DNA of 36,478 nt from JAQVEM01 sp964601205 (GCA_964601205.1 CAZRML010000031.1:1-36478); one strand, 5' to 3'. Shown: positions 23,827 through 32,234, counted from the first letter of the stretch. A program made the numbers and translations. The notes: generated from the sequence alone by a model not told the origin.

Positions 23827-23905
23827 TTAATTTTCCTTTCCGCTAATTACAAAACCCTTCCAATTATATATTTTAACCCAACCAGGCTGATTCTTTAAAT
23901 AATTT

Positions 23906-24427
23906 TTAATTTTTCTCCAGGTCAAGCAGAAAACTTTTTAGTTTACTTCCTCCTCTGAATTCCCCCCGGCTGCCGTCGCTTTTTATTACCCTGTGGCAGG
24001 GAACAATCAGCATTACAGGATTGTTCCTCAACGCAGAGCCCACTGCTCTCCAGGCTTTTTTATAACCGGCAATATCCGATAGTTCCCTGTAGCTTATGGT
24101 CTCACCGCGGGGTATTGAAATTAATTTTTCCCAGACATTTTTTTGAAAATCGGTTCCGATTAAGAATTCTACTCTAAAATTGATTTTGCTGATTTTTCCA
24201 TCAAGATAATCTCCAATCGCTTTTTCGATATCTGTAGATTTTTTATGAATAAAAGTAATCTTCTGCCGGTCTCCATGAACTTCTCTGATATTATCCATGA
24301 AATTTTTAAAATCGCTTTTATTATTCCCCAGATACAGAATTATAATTTCTCCGTCTTCTTTTCTCCATAAATAATAAAATTTTCCAGTAAAGGTTAAAAA
24401 TCCGGGATCATTAAAAAAAACTATCAT
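23906..24427 (-). CDS. ogt: methylated-DNA--protein-cysteine methyltransferase
   Basis: A suicide enzyme that transfers alkyl groups from O6-alkylguanine to its own cysteine. 173 residues: a divergent N-terminal domain (1-~85) and the conserved C-terminal domain with active-site IVPCHRVI (Cys144), the Asn hinge RNNP and the helix-turn-helix AWRAVGSALRNNP carrying the Arg finger. The end motif GEFRGGSKLKSFLLDLE matches the Y-x-GG-x-x-x-K-x-x-L-L-x-x-E pattern, with F replacing the more usual Y. No Ada-type N-terminal regulator is fused. It begins 21 nt after the adenosyltransferase gene, so it may be read through from the corrinoid operon. Confidence 0.92.
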   Translation of the reverse strand: MIVFFNDPGFLTFTGKFYYLWRKEDGEIIILYLGNNKSDFKNFMDNIREVHGDRQKITFIHKKSTDIEKAIGDYLDGKISKINFRVEFLIGTDFQKNVWEKLISIPRGETISYRELSDIAGYKKAWRAVGSALRNNPVMLIVPCHRVIKSDGSRGEFRGGSKLKSFLLDLEKN

Positions 24428-24448
24428 AAAAGCTGCTCTGTCTTTTTA

Positions 24449-25012
24449 TTAATATTCAATACCTTCTCTCGCTTTTATTCCCTTATTATAAGCATGTTTT
24501 ATTTCCTTCATCTCAGTAACTGTATCAGCAATTTCTATGAACTCTCCCGGGGCATCCCTTCCGGTCAGGACTATATATAGTTCTTCGGGCTTATTTTTTA
24601 AAACATCCATTACTTCTTTTACTTCTAATAAACCGTAACTGACCAGATTATTTATTTCGTCCAGTATAACCATATCATACTTCCCGCTGTTAATCTTATC
24701 ACAGGCGTATTTAAAGGACTCTGCCGCATTCTTAAACTGTTTTTCTTCATCCACCGGTTTTCCATCCCTGAACCTTATAAATCCCAGCCCCAGCTGTTCT
24801 ATTTCAATAAGGGGTTTTAATTTTTCTATTATCCTGACCTCGCCTGATTTCCAGGGACCTTTTATGAATTGCAGAATCAAAACTCTAAGATTGCTCCCGG
24901 CCGCTCTTAAAGCCAGTCCCAGGGCTGCAGTAGTTTTGCCCTTGCCGTTACCGGTATTTACCAGTATAAGACCCCTGCGGCTTTTTTTGTCTCTGTCATC
25001 TCTTTTGTCCAT
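24449..25012 (-). CDS. cobO: cob(I)alamin/corrinoid adenosyltransferase, CobA/BtuR type
   Basis: ATP + cob(I)alamin (or cobyrinate diamide) to the adenosyl-corrinoid. 187 residues, usual size. The unusual P-loop TGNGKGKTTAALGLALRA (20-37) is diagnostic of the CobA/CobO/BtuR family. It is followed by VLILQFIKGPWKSGE and the DMVILDEINNLVSYGLL strand with the conserved Asp-Glu. YIVLTGRDAPGEFIEIADTVTEM is the family's C-terminal signature. The first dozen residues are highly charged and probably flexible. It lies 43 bp after cobQ in the riboswitch-controlled run and would provide adenosylated corrinoid to CobQ, which acts on adenosyl substrates. Confidence 0.93.
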   Translation of the reverse strand: MDKRDDRDKKSRRGLILVNTGNGKGKTTAALGLALRAAGSNLRVLILQFIKGPWKSGEVRIIEKLKPLIEIEQLGLGFIRFRDGKPVDEEKQFKNAAESFKYACDKINSGKYDMVILDEINNLVSYGLLEVKEVMDVLKNKPEELYIVLTGRDAPGEFIEIADTVTEMKEIKHAYNKGIKAREGIEY

Positions 25013-25055
25013 CTTTTATCAGATCCTTTATTAAATCTTTTATTAGTTTAATATC

Positions 25056-26693
25056 TTATAATTTATTATCCAGTATGCTATAAAATAAATCCATATCCAT
25101 GTTCTCCCTGAATATATCTGCCAGCCTGTTGTATTGATTCTCTTTAAAATCTCTATATTCCAGGGTTTTTCCGTCTCTTTCACCGGATATTATATTATTT
25201 TTCCCCTTTAATATATGTAAAAAGAACTTTCTAACACCATCATTATCGAAAATACCATGAATATAAGTTCCCAGCACCATGCTATTTTTATTGTTATCAA
25301 ATGCCATGAAACCGTCATAGAAATCCGTGCCCTTATTTCCTCTTGATAAAACCCTGAAAAGCGGAACCAGCTTCTGGAAATTTCCTCTCAGGACAACGGA
25401 CTTACCCATATGTATCTCATAGCCCTTCATGATGCCTGTTTTATTTTCGGTCAGCCTCCCGTATATTTTTTTAAAATCAGGGTGAAATAGCATATCCTCA
25501 CTAATCTTAAATTCTACCTGATTGGTGATTTTATCCCGCAGGAAATCTGTATCTATATCCATCAGGCCAATACCTTTTATGCTGCCGGCATCTTTTGATT
25601 CACTACCGAACCTGTCGTTTATCTTTCTGCCCAGCATCTGAAACCCTCCGCAAATACCCAGGACTACAACCCCCTTATGGTATTGTTCTTTTATCTCTTC
25701 TTCGAGCCCTGATTTCCTTAAATATAACAAATCGTTTATGGTGCTCTTACTGCCGGGTATAATAATCATGTGAGATTTTAAATTTTTTAGCTCCTCCCTG
25801 TCTTTTATATACACCAGGCCGACTTCCTTTTCCAGCTCAAAAGCATTAAAATCGGTGAAATTAGAAATATGCGGAAGATATATGACAGAAATTATTATTT
25901 TTTTCTCTTCATTGTATAGCCGGGCATTTTTTAGAATATCTTTCTTTCCTTTTTCCTGCTCTATATTTACCGAATCTTCCTCTTCTATATAGATGTCTTT
26001 AAAAAAGGGAATAGTCCCCAGCACCGGGATTTTTAATTTTTCAGCTATATAATCATTGCCCGGTTTTAAAAGACTTATGTCCCCTCTAAACTTATTTACC
26101 AGAAAGGCTTTTATATATTTCCTGTATCTGTAAGGAAGAAGCTTCACTGTACCATAAAAACTGGCAAACACTCCTCCTTTATCCACATCTCCTACCAGTA
26201 TCACATTTGAAGAGGCAATCTCCGCTATGCGCATGTTTACAATATCATTTTCCATAAGGTTTACTTCGGCAGGGCTGCCGGCTCCTTCAATGACAATATA
26301 ATCAAACTTTTTTTTCAAATTATTCAGAATTTCTCTTATTTTATTTAAATAAAAAAACTTCTTTTCGCTGTATTCAACCGCGCTCATATTTTTAACTACC
26401 TCTCCCATAAATATTATCTGTGCCCTGGAATCAGCAACAGGCTTTATAAGCACGGGGTTCATATAGACCTCCGGCTCCAGCCCGCATGCTTCCGCCTGAA
26501 CCACCTGCGCCCGGCCCATCTCTCCTCCCGAAGCAGTTACATACGAATTCAGAGCCATATTCTGAGATTTAAAGGGACAAACACTGTATCCATCCTGTTT
26601 GAGAATCCGGCATATGGCTGTAACAGCCACACTTTTTCCCACATGCGAACTGGTACCCTGTATCATAATAGATTTTGGTATTTTTCTTCCCAT
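25056..26693 (-). CDS. cobQ: cobyric acid synthase CobQ
   Basis: ATP- and Gln-dependent amidation of four side chains of adenosylcobyrinic acid a,c-diamide. 545 residues, slightly longer than the ~490-510 typical. The N-terminal synthetase domain has the dethiobiotin-synthetase-like P-loop IQGTSSHVGKS, then FKSQNMALNSYVT, MGRAQVVQAEACGLEPEV and MNPVLIKP. EGAGSPAEVNL and GDVDKGGVFASFYGT follow. The glutaminase domain contains the nucleophile in VLGICGGFQMLG and the later His in YIHGIFDND. A lysine-rich insert around 245-275 explains some of the extra length. It starts 8 nt after btuD. No other corrin-ring genes are in the window, so it may serve salvage of incomplete corrinoids or belong to a split de novo pathway. 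Confidence 0.95.
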   Translation of the reverse strand: MGRKIPKSIMIQGTSSHVGKSVAVTAICRILKQDGYSVCPFKSQNMALNSYVTASGGEMGRAQVVQAEACGLEPEVYMNPVLIKPVADSRAQIIFMGEVVKNMSAVEYSEKKFFYLNKIREILNNLKKKFDYIVIEGAGSPAEVNLMENDIVNMRIAEIASSNVILVGDVDKGGVFASFYGTVKLLPYRYRKYIKAFLVNKFRGDISLLKPGNDYIAEKLKIPVLGTIPFFKDIYIEEEDSVNIEQEKGKKDILKNARLYNEEKKIIISVIYLPHISNFTDFNAFELEKEVGLVYIKDREELKNLKSHMIIIPGSKSTINDLLYLRKSGLEEEIKEQYHKGVVVLGICGGFQMLGRKINDRFGSESKDAGSIKGIGLMDIDTDFLRDKITNQVEFKISEDMLFHPDFKKIYGRLTENKTGIMKGYEIHMGKSVVLRGNFQKLVPLFRVLSRGNKGTDFYDGFMAFDNNKNSMVLGTYIHGIFDNDGVRKFFLHILKGKNNIISGERDGKTLEYRDFKENQYNRLADIFRENMDMDLFYSILDNKL

Positions 26694-26701
26694 ATTACAC
26701 C

Positions 26702-27979
26702 TTATGATAAATATTTTAGTATCTGATTTGCAGTCTTTACTACCACTGCTCCCTGCCCTATTATTTCCCTGTAAAGTTTTGCTGCTTTTCCGCCGGTATG
26801 GTCCCTATCCTCAATGTTTTTCTCATCTATGATTACAACTTTTTTATTTAAATCCAGTGCTTTTTTAACCGAAACCAGATTTGAAAAATTACCGGACCCG
26901 AATTCCACTCCTGGAAGGATAACTATATCGCTGGATTTTATAAACTGGAGATTTTTTTTCTGGGAACTTATGCTTATGGGCGAGAAAGGAGCTTCGGCCA
27001 CATAGGGAACTTCCAGCATCTGGGCAGTGTCTGTATCTGTATCAAGAGTGTTCACAACCCCGCAGGATACTTTATAACCATTATTATAAAGCAGGCTGAT
27101 TATTGGTGAAGCTGCACCCCCGCCTCCTATAACATGCATCCTGAAGTCTTTGCTTGTCGGCTTACCACTGATACCCCAATCTATCTCGGGATTAAAATTG
27201 GGGCTGATATAGAGTTTCCCGGTCACCGGATTCCTGCCCACAAAAACATCACTTCCAAATACATTTTTTATATTTACCCTGTTTAATATATCCTCTCCAC
27301 TGCCAAATCCAAAAATTCTGCCTTCTTTTAAGAGCATTATCTTGCCACTGCTCTGAAGGGCAAGATTTATGTCATGAAAAATTCCTATTATGGTTTTGCT
27401 TTCTTTCTGATTCAGGTCCATAAATAAATTCATAAATTCAATCTGAAAATTAATATCAAGGTGAGAGGTCGGCTCGTCAAGAAGCAATACAGGACTATCC
27501 TGGGCCAGAGCCTGGGCCACAATTACCCTCTGCTTTTCACCACCGGAGAGTTCATTAAATTTCCTTTCTGCAAAGGACAGTATTTTTACTTTTTCCATAA
27601 CTTCATTAACCTTATCAAAATCACTCTTTTTTTCTACTTCAAATCTTGAAATGTAGGCATGCCTTCCCATCATAACCATTTCAGCTACCGTAAAATTAAA
27701 ACCGGGATTAGTATACTGGGGCACAACTCCCACTATTTTTGCAATCTCTCTTGAACTTAGATTCCTTACATCCCTTCCCCCGACCTTAATTTTGCCTTTA
27801 TACCCATCTGTAACCCTGCTTATAAGGTTTACCAGGGTGCTCTTTCCTGCCCCATTGGGGCCAAGGATTGAAATGAAACTTCCCTCTTCAACATCAAAGC
27901 TTATATTGTCCAGCACTTTTTCCTGATTATAGGAAAAGCTCAGATTCCTTGCAGAAAGTATGTTTTTGTTTTTTTTCAT
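26702..27979 (-). CDS. btuD: corrinoid ABC transporter ATPase BtuD with C-terminal extra domain
   Basis: The ATP-hydrolysing subunit of the BtuCDF importer. Residues 1-~255 are a standard FecE/BtuD ATPase: Walker A LGPNGAGKST (39-48), Q-loop VVPQY, signature LSGGEKQR, Walker B VLLLDEPT and switch His in IFHDINL. From about 275 an additional ~150-residue domain follows, beginning with a strand and Gly-rich loop MHVIGGGGAASP, then NTLDTDTDTAQML and VILPGVEFGSGN, which looks like a Rossmann-type nucleotide-binding fold. Its role is unknown; corrinoid-linked ABC ATPases with a similar tail occur elsewhere to my recollection. Total 425 residues versus about 250-260 for plain BtuD. It lies between btuC and cobQ. 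Confidence 0.9.
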   Translation of the reverse strand: MKKNKNILSARNLSFSYNQEKVLDNISFDVEEGSFISILGPNGAGKSTLVNLISRVTDGYKGKIKVGGRDVRNLSSREIAKIVGVVPQYTNPGFNFTVAEMVMMGRHAYISRFEVEKKSDFDKVNEVMEKVKILSFAERKFNELSGGEKQRVIVAQALAQDSPVLLLDEPTSHLDINFQIEFMNLFMDLNQKESKTIIGIFHDINLALQSSGKIMLLKEGRIFGFGSGEDILNRVNIKNVFGSDVFVGRNPVTGKLYISPNFNPEIDWGISGKPTSKDFRMHVIGGGGAASPIISLLYNNGYKVSCGVVNTLDTDTDTAQMLEVPYVAEAPFSPISISSQKKNLQFIKSSDIVILPGVEFGSGNFSNLVSVKKALDLNKKVVIIDEKNIEDRDHTGGKAAKLYREIIGQGAVVVKTANQILKYLS

Positions 27980-28023
27980 CTTATACCGGTTCCATACTAT
28001 ATAAATTAAATTAAATCCAGAGT

Positions 28024-29070
28024 TTAAAAAACATTTCTTTTTGATTTTAATAATAAATACAAAAAGAATGGCACGCCTATAATGGAAGTTATAATCCCCA
28101 CAGGAATTTCCCTGGGCATAAGCATCGTTCTTGCCAGAGTATCTGATAAAAGAAGGACTATCCCGCCTGCAACGGCAGAGGTAGGGTACAAAATTTTATG
28201 ATCGGGCCCCACCATCATCCTCAGAATGTGCGGTGTTACCAGACCCACAAACCCAATAATCCCGCTCATTGATACAGCTACAGCAGCTATAAGCGACGCC
28301 ATTACCAGCAATATCTTTTTTACTCTTTCAGCCTGTACACCCAGCTGGATTGCCCTTTCATCCCCCAGCGATAATATATTTAAATCCCTCATAAAAAAGG
28401 CTGAAACAAAAACCAGAACAGTAACCACCGGGGCCAGTATAATAAAATTATCCCAGGAGGCGGAAGTAAAACTTCCCATAACCCAGAACACTATTTTGGC
28501 CATATCCTGAACCCTTAAAAGCATTATCAGGTAAGTCATTGCACTCAACATGGCACTCAGAGCAATTCCGGAGAGAAGCAGGGTGACAACTGAAACTTTG
28601 CCCCTGATCCTGGCAATATTATAGACCAGAAATGTTGTCGCTATAGCTCCGAACAGAGCAGAAATAGTTGTGGCCGAAATACCCAGCAATCCGGCACCCC
28701 TGACAAATACCAGACCTACCGTCGCCCCAAAAGCAGCTCCTGCCGAAACACCGATTACAAAAGGGTCTGCCATAGGATTTCTAAACAAGCCCTGGAAGAT
28801 AACCCCCGAGCCTGCAAGCGCTATCCCGACAAATACAGAGAGAAATATCCTGGGAAGCCTTATTTGAGAAATTATGACTGTATCCTTGTACGCAATGGAG
28901 TCGGTGCTTATAATATTTTTAATTCCCGGTATAAAACCCGAAATTATAAGTGCGGTATCCTTTAAACTAATCCTGGCTGCACCTATGGAGGCAGAAACTA
29001 TTATCAATAACACAAGAACTGCCAGTAACACCAGAATATATTTTATTGTCCTTTTTCCGGTTCCCATCAT
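28024..29070 (-). CDS. btuC: corrinoid ABC transporter permease BtuC
   Basis: A FecCD-family permease, 348 residues with about ten hydrophobic helices, forming the homodimeric pore of the importer. Family landmarks are RLPRIFLSVFVGIALAGSG, the QGLFRNPMADPFVIGVSAGAAFGA block after helix 2, and the cytoplasmic coupling segment GIIGFVGLVTPHILRM near residue 270. GVPFFLYLLLK closes the protein. It sits 66 bp after btuF and 44 bp before btuD. FecCD permeases also import siderophores; the cobalamin riboswitch and the cobQ/cobO neighbours decide for corrinoids. Confidence 0.93.
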   Translation of the reverse strand: MMGTGKRTIKYILVLLAVLVLLIIVSASIGAARISLKDTALIISGFIPGIKNIISTDSIAYKDTVIISQIRLPRIFLSVFVGIALAGSGVIFQGLFRNPMADPFVIGVSAGAAFGATVGLVFVRGAGLLGISATTISALFGAIATTFLVYNIARIRGKVSVVTLLLSGIALSAMLSAMTYLIMLLRVQDMAKIVFWVMGSFTSASWDNFIILAPVVTVLVFVSAFFMRDLNILSLGDERAIQLGVQAERVKKILLVMASLIAAVAVSMSGIIGFVGLVTPHILRMMVGPDHKILYPTSAVAGGIVLLLSDTLARTMLMPREIPVGIITSIIGVPFFLYLLLKSKRNVF

Positions 29071-29136
29071 TATAGTATCGTACCCACAGATAAATAATTA
29101 TGACGAATTATAAAAACCTAAATAAAAAAAACTATT

Positions 29137-30102
29137 TTATTCTACTATTTCAAATTCTCCAAAAATTTCCGGATGAAATGCCTTTGATAACATCTGGAGT
29201 GCCTTAATTAAATTCTGACTTGGACGGGATACCGGGTTATCGGGAACACTATAGACTCTCCCTGAAGTTACAGCATCAATACTTGAAAATCTCTCATCAT
29301 TTAATATCACAGAAGGGTCCCCGGCCAGGCTCATCGGGGCAACTATAATATCCGGGTTCTTCTCTATTAACGTTTCAATGCTATACTCAGGCCAGCCGGT
29401 TATATCATCCTCCGCTACTATATTTATTCCACCGGCCTTTTCAATCAAGTCGTTAATAAAAGTATCCTTCCCCGCACTCATTAAAGGATCGTTCCATACC
29501 TCGTAAAAAACTTCTGGCTTATCTTCCTTTTTTAAATCCTTAATCTCATTATAAATCCCGTCCACACTTTTTTTAAGTTCTTTTACAAGTTCCTCTCCTT
29601 TTTCCTCAAAGCCAACCAATTTACTTATATTGGTTATTTCTTCATAAACACCTTCAATACCACTGATACTGATAACTCTGTAAATCTCAATTCCAAGTTC
29701 TTCTACTCTACGGTAATCGTCATCGGAACCCCCGGCTACCGCTATCAGGAGGTCGGGGTCAAGTTCGGCAATTTTTTCTATATTCAACCCGTAGGAATCT
29801 CCTGCACCCTCAAACCCTTCAGCCAGTGGATCGCCACTCGTTACGCTGTAACTATCAACCTCAACCACCCTGTCCATAGCTCCAAGACCACTGATTATTT
29901 CCAGCGCGCTTGGTGAGATAACCACTACTTTTTCAGCGGGTAAAGACAGGGCAACCGTATCCCCCGCACCATCCACTACCTCAATCGGTCCGGAATCTGC
30001 CCCTGCATCCATATCGCTCTTACAGCCGGCAAACGAAAGTAATACAACTGCAAGCATGAGAACCAGAGTTACACTGACTGCGGTAAAAATTTTTTTCACC
30101 AT
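29137..30102 (-). CDS. btuF: corrinoid-binding lipoprotein BtuF
   Basis: The substrate-binding protein of the importer, 321 residues. A signal peptide with hydrophobic core (about 8-24) ends in the lipobox FAGC, so Cys27 would be lipidated and the protein anchored outside the membrane. The two-lobed class III binding fold shows in VVVISPSALEIISGLGAMDRVVEVD, ELDPDLLIAVAG-x-DD, VFYEVWNDPLMSAGKDTFINDLI and NPDIIVAPMSL; the F-YEVW-x-PLM-AG-x-x-TFI segment is typical of BtuF/FhuD-like proteins. A linker rich in Asp and Gly follows the Cys. ATG 30102 has AAGGAG 4 nt upstream (30112-30107). First gene after the riboswitch. Confidence 0.92.
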   Translation of the reverse strand: MVKKIFTAVSVTLVLMLAVVLLSFAGCKSDMDAGADSGPIEVVDGAGDTVALSLPAEKVVVISPSALEIISGLGAMDRVVEVDSYSVTSGDPLAEGFEGAGDSYGLNIEKIAELDPDLLIAVAGGSDDDYRRVEELGIEIYRVISISGIEGVYEEITNISKLVGFEEKGEELVKELKKSVDGIYNEIKDLKKEDKPEVFYEVWNDPLMSAGKDTFINDLIEKAGGINIVAEDDITGWPEYSIETLIEKNPDIIVAPMSLAGDPSVILNDERFSSIDAVTSGRVYSVPDNPVSRPSQNLIKALQMLSKAFHPEIFGEFEIVE

Positions 30103-30129
30103 TTTTCTCCTTATTCTTTTTTATTAAAT

Positions 30130-30159
30130 AAAAAAACCCCCGGTCTCTTCAGCCGGGAG
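30130..30159 (-). terminator. intrinsic terminator of the riboswitch expression platform
   Basis: On the minus strand, CTCCCGG (30159-30153) pairs with CCGGGGG (30143-30137) around a 9-nt loop, a 7-bp stem with one G-T pair, followed directly by seven U (30136-30130). It ends 27 nt before btuF, so it would stop transcription of the whole corrinoid operon. Confidence 0.9.
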
Positions 30160-30184
30160 TTTTCTTTAAAAATGAAAAGCCCCC
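30155..30184 (-). promoter_or_regulatory. antiterminator alternative to the btuF leader terminator
   Basis: GGGGCTTTTC (30184-30175) can pair with GAAAACTCCC (30164-30155): five pairs TTTTC/GAAAA, a C-C mismatch, then one G-T and three G-C pairs. It consumes the CTCCC part of the terminator's 5' arm, so the two hairpins exclude each other. Confidence 0.65.
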
Positions 30185-30204
30185 TCTTTCTACCGAAGAG
30201 AGAA

Positions 30205-30355
30205 AACTTAATAATCTTCAGGTATCCTGGCTTAAGGGACTTTACTCTCTGCCTTCCCGGTAATTTTACCAGTGGCTTTATTATTGAGAGCACACACCCT
30301 ATCACAGTGGCGGGACCACTCCAGATTTTAACTGGATTCCCTGATTAAAAATTAT
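30205..30355 (-). promoter_or_regulatory. cobalamin (adenosylcobalamin-type) riboswitch aptamer
   Basis: The minus strand carries the family's conserved blocks in order: GGGAATCCAGTTAAAATCTGG, split here as GGGAATCCAG and TCTGG; GTGGTCCCGCCACTGTGATAGG; AGCCACTGG with GGGAAGGC; and the B12 box AAGCCAGGATACCTG (30233-30219), close to the consensus RAGYCAGGAGACCTGC. A loose P1 stem closes the ends (about 30345-30355 with 30207-30217). The terminator and antiterminator follow. Expected behaviour, from the known family: corrinoid binding favours the terminator and lowers import. Confidence 0.93.
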
Positions 30356-30497
30356 TAATTATATCAACTGGATAACAATATACCCATTATGTAATTGATA
30401 TCCATTTTTCAAAAAAACATATTTATTATGACTTATAATATACTATATACTGATTTAAAATTGCAACGGTTTTATTTAAATATATCTCCTTCCCAAA

Positions 30498-30614
30498 TTA
30501 TTCTGGAGAAATAATAGAATGAATTAAACGGGCAATTGCTGCCCTTTTAATAGCCGGTACTTCTTTTTGAAGCATCTGGCACTGCCAGCCTGCTGCGCCG
30601 GCAATAACTTCCAT
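30498..30614 (-). CDS. possible 38-residue small ORF directly after eno
   Basis: An ATG 6 nt after the eno stop opens a frame beginning MEVIAGAAGWQCQ and ending ARLIHSIISPE. The codons look protein-like (Ala, Gly, Gln, Arg, few rare amino acids), with an amphipathic stretch VPAIKRAAIARLIHSII. There is no ribosome-binding site of its own, so it would depend on termination-reinitiation from eno. I do not recognise it. It could be a small protein, the tail of a decayed gene, or chance; the DNA also contains a GGGCA/TGCCC hairpin (30530-30544). Confidence 0.3.
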   Translation of the reverse strand: MEVIAGAAGWQCQMLQKEVPAIKRAAIARLIHSIISPE

Positions 30615-30620
30615 AAATTT

Positions 30621-31913
30621 TTACTTTATATTATAAAAAGCTTTAAGCCCCGGATATTCTGCTTCGTCTCCCAGATCTTCTTCAATGCGGAGCAGTTGAT
30701 TATACTTACAAATCCTGTCTGTCCTTGAGGGAGCCCCTGTTTTTATCTGACCGGCATTTACTGCAACTGCAATATCGGAGATAGTGGTATCCTCGGTCTC
30801 TCCTGAACGGTGGGAGACCACAGCCGTATACCCGGATGTTTTAGCCATCTCAATTGCATCCAGTGTCTCGGACAGTGTTCCTATCTGGTTAACCTTGATT
30901 AATACAGAGTTGGCCACCCCCAGTTTCAGTCCCTTTTTTATTCTTTCAGTGTTTGTTACAAAAACATCATCTCCCACAAGTTGAATCTTTTTACCGGCTT
31001 CTTCTGTCAGTTCTTTCCACCCATCCCAATCTTCTTCAGCCATTCCATCTTCAATTGAAATTATGGGATATTTTTCCACCAGTCCCTTATAATAGCTAAC
31101 CATCTCTGATGAATTGAAAACCTTGCCCTCTCCTCTGAGGTTATATTTACCCTTCTCATAAAACTCAGTGGCGGCAGGGTCCAGAGCTATGTAAATATCC
31201 TTACCCGGTTTAAAACCTGCCTTTTCAATAGCCCGGATTATATACTTTATAGCATCTTCATTGGATTTTAAATCAGGAGCAAAACCTCCTTCATCGCCAA
31301 CAGCCGTTCCCAGTCCTTCCGCGCTCAAAACGCTTTTAAGATTGTGAAATACTTCTGAGCCCATTCTTAAAGCATTGCTAAAAGTGGAAGCTCCAAGAGG
31401 CATTATCATAAATTCCTGCAAATCAACACTATTATCAGCATGCTTCCCACCATTTAATATATTCATCATAGGAGCAGGCAGTATATGAGCATTTACCCCT
31501 CCCAGATATTTATATAGGGGCAGTTCAAATGCAGCGGCAGAAGCTTTTGCTACAGAGAGGGATACTCCAAGTATGGCATTGGCCCCCAGTTTAGACTTAT
31601 TGTCCGTTCCGTCCAGGTCAATCATGGTCATATCTATCTCACGCTGATAAATAGCATCCATTCCCTCAAGTTCAGGGGCTATAAGTGAATTAACATTCTC
31701 TACTGCTTTCTGCGTCCCCCTACCCATATATCGTTTCTTATCACCATCCCTCAGTTCAATTGCTTCAAATGCTCCTGTAGAAGCTCCGGAAGGCACTGAC
31801 GCCCTTCCAACTGCTCCACAGTCAAGAACTGTTTCAGCCTCAACAGTTGGATTCCCCCTTGAATCAAGAATCTCTCTGGCAAAGATTTCTATAATTTCAG
31901 TTCCATTACTCAT
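30621..31913 (-). CDS. eno: enolase
   Basis: 2-phosphoglycerate to phosphoenolpyruvate. 430 residues, full length. Motifs: ARE-ILDSRGNPTVEAE, SVPSGASTGAFEA (mobile loop 1), MPAPMMNILNGGKHADN-like segment (PAPMMNILNGGKHADNSVD), VGDEGGFAPDL, the metal ligands in YIALDPAA, SIEDGMAEEDW and LVGDDVFVTN, the catalytic Lys in VLIKVNQIGTLSE and the signature SHRSGETEDTTISDIAV. ATG 31913 is preceded by AGGAAG at 8 nt spacing. In Actinomycetota eno stands next to ftsB and ppx; here the corrinoid operon and the rest of the cluster lie between them. Confidence 0.97.
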   Translation of the reverse strand: MSNGTEIIEIFAREILDSRGNPTVEAETVLDCGAVGRASVPSGASTGAFEAIELRDGDKKRYMGRGTQKAVENVNSLIAPELEGMDAIYQREIDMTMIDLDGTDNKSKLGANAILGVSLSVAKASAAAFELPLYKYLGGVNAHILPAPMMNILNGGKHADNSVDLQEFMIMPLGASTFSNALRMGSEVFHNLKSVLSAEGLGTAVGDEGGFAPDLKSNEDAIKYIIRAIEKAGFKPGKDIYIALDPAATEFYEKGKYNLRGEGKVFNSSEMVSYYKGLVEKYPIISIEDGMAEEDWDGWKELTEEAGKKIQLVGDDVFVTNTERIKKGLKLGVANSVLIKVNQIGTLSETLDAIEMAKTSGYTAVVSHRSGETEDTTISDIAVAVNAGQIKTGAPSRTDRICKYNQLLRIEEDLGDEAEYPGLKAFYNIK

Positions 31914-32160
31914 TGTTTACTCTTCCTTTCATGTTTGCGGTAACAAATTATTTTTATTCTTACAATCACTGGCAACTTATTTCTTCTGTATAACAATAAC
32001 ACGGTTAATCTATTATATTAATATTTTTTATATTTTAAAATTACAATCCTTAAAATTCCTGTTTAAAAATTATATGAAATCTGGTTTAATGCTACTGAGT
32101 TAAAAAAATTAATCTTTTTTATCCAGCAGGACGGGACTGTTAAAAATCCCGGTAAAAAAC
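31914..32160. other. gene-free divergent region between eno and the MFP gene
   Basis: Together with the promoter and operator to its right this is a 321-bp stretch without a gene. It must hold the eno promoter on the minus strand, but the very AT-rich sequence gives several equal -10 candidates and I cannot pick one. GGGA (32133-32136) with TCCC (32147-32150) could make a weak hairpin. Nothing else supported. Confidence 0.4.
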
Positions 32161-32188
32161 TTGACTTTGGATAATATTGTATTATATT
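32161..32188 (+). promoter_or_regulatory. promoter of the MFP-ABC operon
   Basis: TTGACT (32161-32166), a 16-bp spacer and TATATT (32183-32188); a second register, TATTAT at 32185-32190, is also possible. The transcription start would fall near 32195, inside the palindromes. Confidence 0.6.
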
Positions 32189-32215
32189 ATCAATAACTGA
32201 TATCAATAATTGATA
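32188..32215. promoter_or_regulatory. tandem palindromic operators upstream of the MFP gene
   Basis: Two 15-bp sites overlap by two bases: TATCAATAACTGATA (32188-32202, one mismatch) and TATCAATAATTGATA (32201-32215, a perfect 7-1-7 palindrome). They cover the transcription start between the -10 box and the ATG. Two near-identical palindromes 13 bp apart are typical of a dimeric TetR- or MarR-type repressor; no such regulator gene is in the window. Confidence 0.75.
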
Positions 32216-32234
32216 ATGATATAAAAAGGGTAAA

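Noticed and set aside
30111..30305. 64-residue open frame on the minus strand before btuF
   Set aside because: It runs through the terminator, antiterminator and B12 box of the riboswitch; the protein has no recognisable character.
30485..30490. Strong AAGGAG on the minus strand after the small ORF
   Set aside because: No start codon with an open frame follows within a useful distance.
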